Shown here piece by piece: positions 16,894 to 25,142 of a stretch of 64,000 nucleotides of DNA. A program made the position numbers and the translations under genes. Each line of letters opens with the position of its first letter. The first letter of the stretch is position 1. Source of the DNA: CAYLHF01 sp964383365 (lineage in GTDB: Bacteria; Bacteroidota; Rhodothermia; Rhodothermales; UBA10348); NCBI GenBank assembly GCA_964383365.1, contig CAYLHF010000004.1:1-64000 (forward strand), read 5' to 3'. The notes under the pieces were generated by a model that was not told the origin of the DNA, searched no databases, and saw nothing but the letters and a program-made list of their open reading frames with translations.

Positions 16894-18285
16894 ATGGACC
16901 CGAAGCCCAAGATTCTGTTCGTCGACGACGAGCAACTGCTCCACAACCTCTTTCAGCGTCTTTTTTCGCGTCACGGTATGGAGGTTACGAGTTGTTCCAG
17001 TGCTCTGAAAGCCATAGACGCGCTCAAAAAAGATTCGTTTGATCTGGTAGTCACTGATTTCATGATGCCAGACATGGATGGATTTGCCCTTCTGGGACAT
17101 ATTCGTGAGCACTACCCGAAGACACGGGTCATTATGATCACGGCGCATGCCAATGTGCAGCATGCCGTCCGGATGATGCAGCATGGGGCAATTGACTACA
17201 TCGCAAAACCTTTTGCGACCGCGGAACTGGTTGAGCGGGTAAAGGCATCACTTGCCAGTGACGTACCTGGACCGGAAATTGAAAAAGGGAAAAAACCGGC
17301 ATCCCGTAAATCATCGGAACGATCAGTCGAGTATATAGGAAATTCTGAGTCCATCGTCCGGCTCAAAGATATGCTACCCCGTGTCAGTCAGAATGTGGCG
17401 CCAGTATTCATTCAGGGTGAGAGTGGAACGGGAAAAGAAATCCTTGCACGTTTGATTCACGAAATGAGCAATCGTGCATCGGGTCCATATTTAACGCTGA
17501 ATTGCGCCAACTTACCCAGGGAACTGGTAGAGAGTCACCTGTTCGGACATAGAAAAGGTGCCTTCACCGGAGCCATTGACGACATGACCGGAGCTTTCGA
17601 AACGGCAGATGGCGGCACGTTGCTGCTGGACGAGATCACTGAAATCGATCTTCCGGTCCAGGCAAAATTACTCCGGGTACTACAGGAGCAGGAATTTCAG
17701 AAAATTGGATCCACCAAGACCCAGAAGGTCGATGTCCGGGTCATTGCTACGAGTAACCGAAACCTGAGCGACACCATTTCGGCTGGCGAATTCCGGGAAG
17801 ATCTCTACCACAGACTGGCCGTGTTCCCTCTCAGTGTACCGTCGCTTCGTGATCGACTCTCCGATATCGACGTGTTGAGCAGGCATTTCGTGGAAAAGTA
17901 TTGCAGGCTTTATCAGTTGGATGACAAGAAATTAGATAAGGGACTGCTTGCCAGGTTCAAACAATATTCGTGGCCAGGGAATGTCAGAGAACTCGAGAAT
18001 CTCGTTCAGCGCGGCGTTCTCCTGTCTGCAGAGAGACGTACGGTCGAACTGGGCGATGTGTATGACGATTTCTTTTCCGATGCCGATCCGAAGACCGCTT
18101 CCAAAACGGACGATGGAAGTCCGGCGCTCTCGACAATCGATGAGATGGAACGCTACATGATCCTTAACGCGTTGGAAGAGTCTCATGGTAACCAGCAAGC
18201 TGCAGCTGAAAAACTGGGGATCAGTTCCAGAACGATCCGGAATAAGCTGAAAAAATACCGGGAAGAAGGCCTGATCGAGAAGTAG
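16894..18285 (+). CDS. Sigma-54-dependent response regulator (NtrC/FlrC type)
   Basis: The 463-residue protein has three domains. A receiver (1-120) shows FVDDEQ, the phospho-acceptor Asp in VVTDFMMPDMDG (about residue 54), the conserved Thr in ITAH and Lys in AKPF. The AAA+ domain (about 145-380) has Walker A GESGTGKE, the sigma-54-contact loop GAFTGA, Walker B GGTLLLDEI and the R-finger region REDLYHRL. A Fis-type helix-turn-helix ends the protein (NQQAAAEKLGISSRTIRNKL). The intact GAFTGA means it should activate RpoN-dependent promoters. Its partner is the preceding kinase, and the downstream FliA gene suggests flagellar or pilus regulation. Confidence 0.95.
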   Translation: MDPKPKILFVDDEQLLHNLFQRLFSRHGMEVTSCSSALKAIDALKKDSFDLVVTDFMMPDMDGFALLGHIREHYPKTRVIMITAHANVQHAVRMMQHGAIDYIAKPFATAELVERVKASLASDVPGPEIEKGKKPASRKSSERSVEYIGNSESIVRLKDMLPRVSQNVAPVFIQGESGTGKEILARLIHEMSNRASGPYLTLNCANLPRELVESHLFGHRKGAFTGAIDDMTGAFETADGGTLLLDEITEIDLPVQAKLLRVLQEQEFQKIGSTKTQKVDVRVIATSNRNLSDTISAGEFREDLYHRLAVFPLSVPSLRDRLSDIDVLSRHFVEKYCRLYQLDDKKLDKGLLARFKQYSWPGNVRELENLVQRGVLLSAERRTVELGDVYDDFFSDADPKTASKTDDGSPALSTIDEMERYMILNALEESHGNQQAAAEKLGISSRTIRNKLKKYREEGLIEK

Positions 18286-18697
18286 GATCATCGGAAATAC
18301 GTGATTTCAGATCAATCCGTCGCGGAAAGTATTTCCTTTCAATACCATCGTTTCAAGGATATTCTTGCGGAAGAATTTTCCGTTTACCCCACTCCTCTGG
18401 GCCGGAAAAGGGCTCACACGTTCACGTCGAAAAGTTTTTTTGCCGGACAGCGCCGTCCCCCGGCGTTCCATTACTAGACCAGCCGTTGTTCGCATCAATC
18501 CGGATGAAAACACGCTTATCGGCCAATATCCAATTGTTTTTAAGTAGTCTGGCGAAAAAATTCGATCGGTCGATCCTTTGAGGGGGCACGTTCTTCGTCA
18601 GACAGACTCACCGGATAGATGGTTCGTTCAAGACGAATGGCACATGCTTTGATAGGTCTCACGGTGTAATCGAACGTGATCTGACCTGGTAGTAGCC
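18286..18697. other. Gene-poor 412-base interval with sigma-54-like element
   Basis: No convincing gene is present. A 60-codon frame (18365-18547, ending NPDENTLIGQYPIVFK) and an overlapping 59-codon frame from GTG 18301 exist, but neither has a Shine-Dalgarno or a recognisable family; a decayed short gene is possible. At 18638-18653 TGGCACATGCTTTGAT matches the sigma-54 -24 box fully and the -12 box except for its C. It is 45 bases before the next start. Confidence 0.4.
18638..18653 (+). promoter_or_regulatory. Candidate sigma-54 (RpoN) promoter
   Basis: TGGCAC at 18638-18643 and TTGAT at 18649-18653 match the TGGCACG-N4-TTGCW consensus at the -24 side but have A in place of the conserved C near -12. 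Position, between the NtrC-type regulator and the small membrane protein/fliA pair, makes it plausible. No experimental support can be seen. Confidence 0.35.
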
Positions 18698-18991
18698 ATG
18701 CGTGCTGTTTTCACACAAATGAGTATCCTGATTGCCCTCTCCACGGGATCGACGGCCTATGCCGCAGATCCTTCGCTTATGATGGCAATTCTGTATGGAA
18801 TGACGGCAGGATGCACAGCCTACTTCATCCTGTTTGTTGGCGATTTTTCAATCCACAGAATATTGGAAGGAAGATCTCCTGAGCTGACGTCGGTCACGTT
18901 TATCGAGGATTCGTTCGAACCAGTCATCCAGAACGAATCGGATGTTTCGTCACCGATCGTCACACCCGGCCCGGAGCCCATTGCTGCCTGA
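18698..18991 (+). CDS. Small membrane protein of unknown function
   Basis: The 97-residue product starts with a signal-like hydrophobic segment (MRAVFTQMSILIALSTGSTAYAADP, split: Ala-rich cleavage-like site near residue 23) and a second membrane segment (about residues 29-48, YGMTAGCTAYFILFVGDF), then an acidic, Pro/Ser-rich tail. I do not recognise a family. It sits between the sigma-54 activator and fliA and ends 37 bases before fliA, so it may be co-transcribed with it and could be a regulatory membrane protein; this is only a context argument. A real gene is likely because the frame and composition are protein-like, but confidence is moderate. Confidence 0.6.
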   Translation: MRAVFTQMSILIALSTGSTAYAADPSLMMAILYGMTAGCTAYFILFVGDFSIHRILEGRSPELTSVTFIEDSFEPVIQNESDVSSPIVTPGPEPIAA

Positions 18992-19028
18992 TCGAATCCG
19001 CACAGAACCAACTTACCCTCACACTACT

Positions 19029-19790
19029 ATGTCCACCGATCTTCAGAGCCAGGCTGTTAACTACGTCGAAAAACCGTGTGAAAAAGCTCGTGAGGGTGTC
19101 GTACTCGCAGCGATTCCCCTTGTACGGTCCATAGTCGGCCGTCTGAGCATTCCAGACCATCCACTGGCATCACGCGAAGACCTTGAGAATGTTGGATTAC
19201 TCGGCCTCCTGCAGGCGCTGGACGGATACCAATTGGATCGAGGCACACCCTTTGTCTCGTACGCATACGGTCGAATTCGGGGCGCACTCGTCGACTATCT
19301 GAGATCGATCGATGCCCTACCCCGGGAACGACGGAGACGACTGGCCGAGGCACACAAGGCCATGGACGTATTGAGACAGAAATTGGGTGAAGAACCGTGC
19401 GATCAGGATGTGGCTGATCACCTCAATATGACATTGGTCGAGTACCACACGCTTTTAAGAGATGCCCAGAGTCGTTTTTCACTCTCGCTCCACTCGCCGG
19501 TTGATTCAGAGGGAGAACAGACCGTCCTCGAGACGATTCCCAACGAAGACACGTTTAGAGCATTCGAACAGATTGATCAGGATTCACTGAAGGATTATAT
19601 CCAGACGCTCATCAATGAATTGCCGGAGAGAGATCAGACTATTGTCGCCCTCTACTACTTCGAAAATCTGACATTACGTGAAATTGCCAGTTTGATGGAC
19701 AGAACAGAAGCTCGAATTTCGCAAATCCTCTCCAAAGTCTTGAAAACGTTGCGGTCACAGCTCGCTACGATGCAGAACCGCGCAGCCTGA
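19029..19790 (+). CDS. fliA: FliA/WhiG-family RNA polymerase sigma factor (sigma-28 type)
   Basis: The 253-residue sigma factor has region 2 (LVRSIVGRLSIP, EDLENVGLLGLLQALDGYQLDRGTPFVSYAYGRIRGALVDYLRS in consecutive motifs), region 3 (RRRRLAEAHKAMDVLRQKLGEEP, DQDVADHLNM) and region 4 ending in LPERDQTIVALYYFENLTLREIASLMD with a helix-turn-helix (RISQILSKVLKTLR). The RGTPFVSYAYGRIRGA string is typical of the FliA/WhiG/SigF group. FliA directs late flagellar genes. ATG 19029 starts the family similarity; the frame is open 29 codons further but that part overlaps the preceding gene. Linkage to a FlrC-like regulator supports a flagellar hierarchy, although no structural flagellar genes are in the window. 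A terminator follows. Confidence 0.92.
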   Translation: MSTDLQSQAVNYVEKPCEKAREGVVLAAIPLVRSIVGRLSIPDHPLASREDLENVGLLGLLQALDGYQLDRGTPFVSYAYGRIRGALVDYLRSIDALPRERRRRLAEAHKAMDVLRQKLGEEPCDQDVADHLNMTLVEYHTLLRDAQSRFSLSLHSPVDSEGEQTVLETIPNEDTFRAFEQIDQDSLKDYIQTLINELPERDQTIVALYYFENLTLREIASLMDRTEARISQILSKVLKTLRSQLATMQNRAA

Positions 19791-19810
19791 TTTGAGGGAA
19801 TCAGGTGGCT

Positions 19811-19849
19811 AAAAGAGGTGCACTTTGAGGGAAGTGCACCTCTTTTTTT
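19811..19849 (+). terminator. Rho-independent terminator after fliA
   Basis: A perfect 15-bp stem (19811-19825 with 19832-19846), six-base loop and T run end the fliA transcript. The arms carry A-rich and T-rich ends, so it could work in both directions. The 240 bases that follow, up to ppiD, hold no supported gene. Confidence 0.92.
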
Positions 19850-20091
19850 ATTGCCTCGAGAGCTTGCTCACCAGTCCCGACTCCGTCTTTCTTCCCAAAC
19901 AAATCATGACGTCTCCGATGAACAATCGGGAATATTTACCGTATATTTTGAGGCTTGAAGAAAAGTGGCTCCGGAGTCAATCAGATGATCTGATGGGCAT
20001 TATCGCCTCGTAAAAACAGGCTTCCAGTCGCATGGCGTACTAACGCCGGTACAATCATTAAAAGCATTTTCACGCAGGGAGAGGTCAATCC

Positions 20092-22176
20092 ATGGGAGTG
20101 ATGAACCGACTTCGGGATAATACCGGAGTAATACTCTGGATTCTCGTTTTCGCATTCGGCATAATCTGGGTCCTTCAGGACTCCGGTGGACTGGACGTAG
20201 TTGGTAATCTCAGTAATAACATCGGTACCGTAAATGGTGACCCGATAACTTTCGAGGAGTACTCGCGTGCCATCGACGCTCAGGTGCAGGGTTATCAGCA
20301 ACGTACAGGAGACAGTATGCCTCCCCAGATGCTCGATCAGACGCGTGACCGTGTTTTTGATCAACTGGTTGACACAAAACTGAGGCAACAGGAATTGGCT
20401 CGGTTGGGACTGGAGGTCGCCGATGACGAGTTGATCGACATGATCGAAGGCGAAAACCCGCACGCGATTATCAAGACGTATTTCGGTGACGGGAATGGAG
20501 GTGTCGATCGGGCTCTGCTGCAAAATTTTATTGCCAATCCTGATGCACAGGCCGACTGGCTTCAGATAGAAGACTATTTGCGCAATGAGAGGCTGCGAGA
20601 GAAACTGGACAAACTCATTACAGGAAGTGTTCGGGTATCACCCGATGAGGTTGTCTCTGATTACAACCTCAAGAACAGGAAGGCTGATGTCCGCTTCGTA
20701 GCCCTTCGTTTCACCGCTCTTTCGGACGATTCGATTTCATACTCCGACTCAGATCTGCAGAAATTTTATAGAGATCACAAAGACGAGTTCGCCCGCAAAA
20801 AGTCGTTTACGATATCATACGTGACGCAATCCAAATCTCCCACGTCTCCAGATTCGGCAGCTGCATTCAGCGAGGTTGAGTCGATGCGATCTTCCTTTGA
20901 GACAGCGGACGATGATTCTCTTTTTCTGGTACGAAATGGCTCTGAACGCCCTTACACGGACGCCTACTTCCGTCCAGATGAGCTGGATGATGCAACCTCA
21001 GCTGTCGTTTTTTCCGACCCTGAGGTTGGAAAGATCGTCGGACCGGTAGTCTCTGGAAATCAGATTCACTTGATTAAAATTCTGGACGTACGCCCGCCAG
21101 AAGAGCCAGCTATCAGGGCGAGTCACATTCTTTTCAGGGCTTCGGAAGGTGATGATGATGCCCGAAAATCGGCCAGACAGAAAGCACTTGATGTCAGAAA
21201 ACGTCTCCGGAATGGAGATGATTTCGCAGATATGGCGCGCCAATTCTCTGACGACGGAAGTGCCGCTGATGGTGGAGATCTGAAGTGGTTTGGGAAAGGA
21301 AGGATGGTAAAACCCTTTGAGGACGCTGCCTTTTCGGCACGGGTGGGTAGGGTCATCGGTCCGATCGAGACGCAATTCGGGTACCACCTGATTAAAGTCA
21401 CCGACAAGGCAAAGGTGGAAGCCAAACTCGCGGATTTTGCGCTGGTATTACGCGCGAGTGTTGAGACGCTCAATCGGGTACAGGAGCAACTGGATGATCT
21501 GCAGTACTTTTCGTCCGAATCCGGTGATTTTGAAGGGGAGGCAACGAGGCGAGAGATGTCGGTCCAGACCGTGACGGTCGAAGACGGTCAGACGTTTATT
21601 CCGGGCATCGGAAACAGCCGTACACTGATGAATTTCCTTGCCACTGCGAAGGTCTCTGATGTGTCTACAGTCACTGAGTTGAATGATCAGTTTATGGTGG
21701 CCGCGGTAACCGAGATCACCGAGGCAGGCTTCAGACCGTTTGAGGAAGTTAAGACTCAGATCGAGCCCAGACTCAGGAATGAACTGAAAGCGACGTACCA
21801 GAAAGCGAAGTTGACATCCGAATACTCAACAGACCTGGATGCGCTGGCAACAGCTGTTTCGTCTCCTGTTCGAACTGCTTCAGGATTATCCTATAGCAAT
21901 ATGGTGGTCCCGGGAATCGGTCGGGATCCAGAATTTGTAGGAGCGGCTCTCGGGCTTAAAGATGGCCAGGTCTCGGATATCCTGACGGGCGAAAATGCAG
22001 TATTCGTTGTCGAAGTTGTAAAAGATTACGAACCGGAGACGCTCGCTGATGCCGGTCTCTCTCAGCAAATGAGTCAACTGCAGACCCAGAGGGAAAACCT
22101 GGTTCGATCGCAGTGGATCAGCTCACTCAGAGATAAAGCCGACATTATTGACAATCGCCGGCAATTTCTTCAGTAG
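20092..22176 (+). CDS. ppiD: PpiD/SurA-type peptidyl-prolyl isomerase, membrane-anchored
   Basis: The 694-residue protein has one N-terminal membrane helix (about residues 12-30, GVILWILVFAFGIIWVL) that anchors it in the inner membrane with the rest in the periplasm. A SurA_N-like chaperone region (about 40-200) starts at IGTVNGDPITFEEYSRAID. A parvulin rotamase domain (about 340-445) shows RASHILFRAS, GDDFADMARQFSDDGSAADGGDLKWFGKGRMV (as adjacent motifs) and GPIETQFGYHLIKV. A second, degenerate parvulin-like region may lie near 575-660. PpiD helps newly exported proteins leave the Sec channel, which fits an organism with many large exported proteins. A GGGAGAGG stretch is close upstream of ATG 20092. 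Confidence 0.92.
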   Translation: MGVMNRLRDNTGVILWILVFAFGIIWVLQDSGGLDVVGNLSNNIGTVNGDPITFEEYSRAIDAQVQGYQQRTGDSMPPQMLDQTRDRVFDQLVDTKLRQQELARLGLEVADDELIDMIEGENPHAIIKTYFGDGNGGVDRALLQNFIANPDAQADWLQIEDYLRNERLREKLDKLITGSVRVSPDEVVSDYNLKNRKADVRFVALRFTALSDDSISYSDSDLQKFYRDHKDEFARKKSFTISYVTQSKSPTSPDSAAAFSEVESMRSSFETADDDSLFLVRNGSERPYTDAYFRPDELDDATSAVVFSDPEVGKIVGPVVSGNQIHLIKILDVRPPEEPAIRASHILFRASEGDDDARKSARQKALDVRKRLRNGDDFADMARQFSDDGSAADGGDLKWFGKGRMVKPFEDAAFSARVGRVIGPIETQFGYHLIKVTDKAKVEAKLADFALVLRASVETLNRVQEQLDDLQYFSSESGDFEGEATRREMSVQTVTVEDGQTFIPGIGNSRTLMNFLATAKVSDVSTVTELNDQFMVAAVTEITEAGFRPFEEVKTQIEPRLRNELKATYQKAKLTSEYSTDLDALATAVSSPVRTASGLSYSNMVVPGIGRDPEFVGAALGLKDGQVSDILTGENAVFVVEVVKDYEPETLADAGLSQQMSQLQTQRENLVRSQWISSLRDKADIIDNRRQFLQ

Positions 22177-22192
22177 AGAATTACGTACTCGG

Positions 22193-23065
22193 TCAATATT
22201 CGACGGTCCCCCGGTACACGATCTGCGCGGGACCGGTCAGTATCAGATGATTCGGATCTGAAACGGGTCCCGAATAACCAACGGTCAGGACCCCTCCCGG
22301 CATGCTGACTCGAATGTGATCAGAAGCCGACCGTCCCGTAAGACGCGCACAGGTAGCCGAAGCCAACGCACCGGTCCCACATGCGAGAGTCTCCGACTCT
22401 ACGCCGCGTTCATAGGTCCGTACAGAAAGATGAGATGGAGAGCCGTCCGATCCATCATCGACAATCTGTACGAAGTTTACGTTCGCGCCGAGTGCCGACA
22501 GTGTCAAATCGTTACGCAGCAATTTCCCTTCAGATTCGACAGGGGCTTCGTCCACATCATCAACAAACGTAACAAGGTGTTCTGTACCTGTCCATATGGA
22601 ATCGATCGACCGAGCGTTAACTCCCTGAACGTCCGGCGTCCTATCGGGCTTGAAATCTCTATACGGTGGAAGAAATACGCTGATATCATCCGTATCTATT
22701 CCAGGCATCTCAGCGCGTATATATCCGACGTCGGACTCAAATATGAGTGGATTATCCTGCATCCCCGAGAATCGCCCGAATCTGGCTATACATCTTGCGC
22801 CATTTCCGCACATGGATCCCGCTGATCCGTCGGCGTTGAAATACTTCATCCGAAAATGAGCAGCTTCTCCGCTATCGGGAGTGCAGAGTGCGAGCAACCC
22901 GTCGGCTCCGATGCCGTTCTTTCTGCGACACAACCGGCGGGCAAGATCAGACAATTCTTGTCCGGAAAAATTAAAAAACCGATTGTCTATGACTATAAAA
23001 TCGTTTCCGGCGCCGGTCATTTTTGTAAATTCGACGACGAGACGCGGTTTGGGCTTTGCTATCAT
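22193..23065 (-). CDS. dapF: Diaminopimelate epimerase
   Basis: DapF converts LL- to meso-diaminopimelate for lysine and peptidoglycan. The 290-residue protein shows FTKMTGAGNDFIVIDNR, the first catalytic Cys in MCGNGARCIARF, the substrate-binding NVNFVQ segment and RTYERGVESETLACGTGALAS with the second catalytic Cys. Both cysteines are present, so it should be active. Family proteins usually start near VVEFTKM, so the first 9-10 residues may be a non-conserved extension. It converges with ppiD (16-base gap) and diverges from phoH (55-base gap). Confidence 0.96.
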   Translation of the reverse strand: MIAKPKPRLVVEFTKMTGAGNDFIVIDNRFFNFSGQELSDLARRLCRRKNGIGADGLLALCTPDSGEAAHFRMKYFNADGSAGSMCGNGARCIARFGRFSGMQDNPLIFESDVGYIRAEMPGIDTDDISVFLPPYRDFKPDRTPDVQGVNARSIDSIWTGTEHLVTFVDDVDEAPVESEGKLLRNDLTLSALGANVNFVQIVDDGSDGSPSHLSVRTYERGVESETLACGTGALASATCARLTGRSASDHIRVSMPGGVLTVGYSGPVSDPNHLILTGPAQIVYRGTVEY

Positions 23066-23120
23066 CGAATGATTAAAAGAGCTGGTCTGAGAGCAACTAT
23101 ACCATTATCCATGAACGACG

Positions 23121-24104
23121 TTGGAAGAAAAACGGATCCTCATTGAAAAGGCAGAACCCCTCCTCCTCCTGGGATTCAATGATGTCTATCTGAGACAGAT
23201 CGAAACCGCATTCCCCGACACACGGGTTACCGCCCGCGGGAACCAGGTATTTTTGAACGGCCCGAAAAAATCGCTGAAGAGAATTGAGCGTGTTATTTCG
23301 GAACTTACGGTTCTTTTGAATCGAAACGGTAATCTGACAGAGAACGATGTGGACACGGTTCTTCGTCTATCCACGACGGAGAACGGGCACTCTTCCTCTC
23401 TGGCAGGCACCCAGCACACGATCTTGTTCACGGCGTCTGGCGGTTCTGTCAAGGCCAGAACGGGTAACCAGATCAGACTCGTAGAGACGGCCCGACGTAA
23501 TGATATCGTCTTTGCGATCGGTCCGGCGGGCACTGGAAAAACCTATACGGCCGTCGCGCTCGCCGTGGCTGCGCTGAAGTCCAAGCAGGTCAAACGGATT
23601 GTTTTGTGCCGACCCGCGGTTGAAGCGGGAGAGCGATTGGGGTTTCTTCCCGGAGATCTCCGGGAAAAGGTAGACCCATACCTCCGCCCTCTTTACGACG
23701 CGCTGGAAGACATGCTGGCAGTGGAGCAACTCAAGAGTTACACGGAGCAGAATATTGTTGAAATCGTTCCGCTGGCCTATATGCGGGGGCGAACACTGAA
23801 TAACGCATTCGTCATACTGGACGAGGCGCAGAACGCGACCGCACTTCAGATGAAAATGTTTCTCACGCGTCTCGGTTCGGCCAGTCGGGCTATCGTGACG
23901 GGCGATGTTACACAGACGGACCTACCTGCCCGAGAAATAAGCGGTCTTGTGGAGGCTCGCAACGTCCTGGAAGGCATCGAAGGAATAGACTTTGTCCTGT
24001 TTGATGCGAGTGATGTCGTCAGGCACAAACTCGTGAAGGATATCATTGATGCGTATACCCGATTCCACGACGATTCAGAAGACCAGAATGAGTCGGTAAG
24101 ATAG
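23121..24104 (+). CDS. phoH: PhoH-family P-loop ATPase
   Basis: The 327-residue protein has a KH-like N-terminal part (about 1-110, TRVTARGNQVFLNGP) and a PhoH ATPase domain with Walker A GPAGTGKTYTAVALAV (about residues 134-149), RPAVEAGERLGFLPGDL, Walker B FVILDEAQNAT and the sensor-like GDVTQTDLP. Family members (YbeZ-like) act in RNA metabolism and ribosome maturation, often beside the YbeY endonuclease; ybeY is not adjacent here. The start is taken as TTG 23121; the nearby ATG 23111 is in another frame. It is divergent from dapF. Confidence 0.94.
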   Translation: MEEKRILIEKAEPLLLLGFNDVYLRQIETAFPDTRVTARGNQVFLNGPKKSLKRIERVISELTVLLNRNGNLTENDVDTVLRLSTTENGHSSSLAGTQHTILFTASGGSVKARTGNQIRLVETARRNDIVFAIGPAGTGKTYTAVALAVAALKSKQVKRIVLCRPAVEAGERLGFLPGDLREKVDPYLRPLYDALEDMLAVEQLKSYTEQNIVEIVPLAYMRGRTLNNAFVILDEAQNATALQMKMFLTRLGSASRAIVTGDVTQTDLPAREISGLVEARNVLEGIEGIDFVLFDASDVVRHKLVKDIIDAYTRFHDDSEDQNESVR

Positions 24105-24115
24105 TCCGGGGCGGT

Positions 24116-25141
24116 CTACTGCCCCTGCTTCCAGACAATGTCCCCGTGACTATTTATGTACGCGGGTCTACCATCCGCGACGACTCTGGCCAGCTTCCCG
24201 TGAAATGGCCATACACGGGAAAATCTGAATGCTGATATTGCCTTACCTCCAGGATCTATAAAACCCCACTTCCCGCCCTTTCGAACCGCTGCCAGCCCGT
24301 TGGAGTAGTCAAGAGCTGACTCGTATTGAAGCGATATTTTCTCCGTTCCTTCGGTATCAAGATATCCCCACAATTCACTACCACCGACGCGTATTCTGCC
24401 ATCCGACGGTGGAAACGCCACATCATAGTCAGCCTCAAATACGCGCTCGGACTCCGGGTCAATAAATGTCCAGGAGTTCCCCTTTGTCGTGAGTGCGAGA
24501 CCGTCTACAAAACCACGAACACTGTCGAAATCCGGTTGGATGACCCATGAACCGGTTTCGTCGACGAATCCCCACTTTTTTTTCAGCTTAATAAACAGCC
24601 ATTTCCGATTCGTCTGAGCCGGAGCCAATCCTTCCTGATAACGCAGCATATTCTCGAATCGAGGCGTCACGAGTGTGTCTCCCGAGAGGGAGAGAACCCC
24701 CCACCTCCGTCGAACCACTACTCCTGATTTTTTTTCCGTGTGCATGAACGGTATGCGTCCGTTTGAGGCATCCCGTAATGCGTCGAAGGCGGTCGACAGG
24801 GTCATATTTCCGTTGAGATCAATGAGACCCCACTTATCGCCTTTCCGAACGCGTGCGTACCCGTTATGAAATGATATAATCTCGTCAAACGTCGGAGCCG
24901 CGATCGTCTTACCTGTCTCATCTATAACGCCCCAGAGCCCGGACTTTCGAACGACGGCGCGGCCATCAGAAAACGCAAGAGCCGCCTCATAGACAGGCGA
25001 AATAACCACGTGCGCGGCTTCGTCTATGTATCCAAACAGGCCATGGTCTGATATGGTATATAGATTTGACTGGGCGTGTAACGTATGGGCACTCGTCAGG
25101 ACGAGAGAAGCAAGTAATAGAAATTCAATACGCCGAAACAT
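24116..25141 (-). CDS. Exported WG-repeat (KWG) protein
   Basis: ATG 25141 gives a 341-residue protein beginning with a signal peptide (MFRRIEFLLLASLVLTSA, cleavage near HAQS). The rest is eight or nine WG repeats of about 35-40 residues, each with a KWGxID.xG opening and a G.A.V..G turn (for example KWGLIDLNGN, KWGFVDETGS, LWGYLDTEGT, KWGFIDPGGK). WG repeats form surface or periplasmic interaction modules of unknown function. The start lies one base after the panC stop, so its translation is probably coupled to panC; a longer frame up to 25171 overlaps panC and lacks signal-like sequence. No catalytic residues are evident. Confidence 0.88.
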   Translation of the reverse strand: MFRRIEFLLLASLVLTSAHTLHAQSNLYTISDHGLFGYIDEAAHVVISPVYEAALAFSDGRAVVRKSGLWGVIDETGKTIAAPTFDEIISFHNGYARVRKGDKWGLIDLNGNMTLSTAFDALRDASNGRIPFMHTEKKSGVVVRRRWGVLSLSGDTLVTPRFENMLRYQEGLAPAQTNRKWLFIKLKKKWGFVDETGSWVIQPDFDSVRGFVDGLALTTKGNSWTFIDPESERVFEADYDVAFPPSDGRIRVGGSELWGYLDTEGTEKISLQYESALDYSNGLAAVRKGGKWGFIDPGGKAISAFRFSRVWPFHGKLARVVADGRPAYINSHGDIVWKQGQ

Positions 25142-25142
25142 A

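Noticed and set aside
19906..20013. 35-codon frame (MTSPMNNREYLPYILRL start) after the fliA terminator
   Set aside because: No Shine-Dalgarno, no family and it ends in the ppiD promoter area; too short to support.
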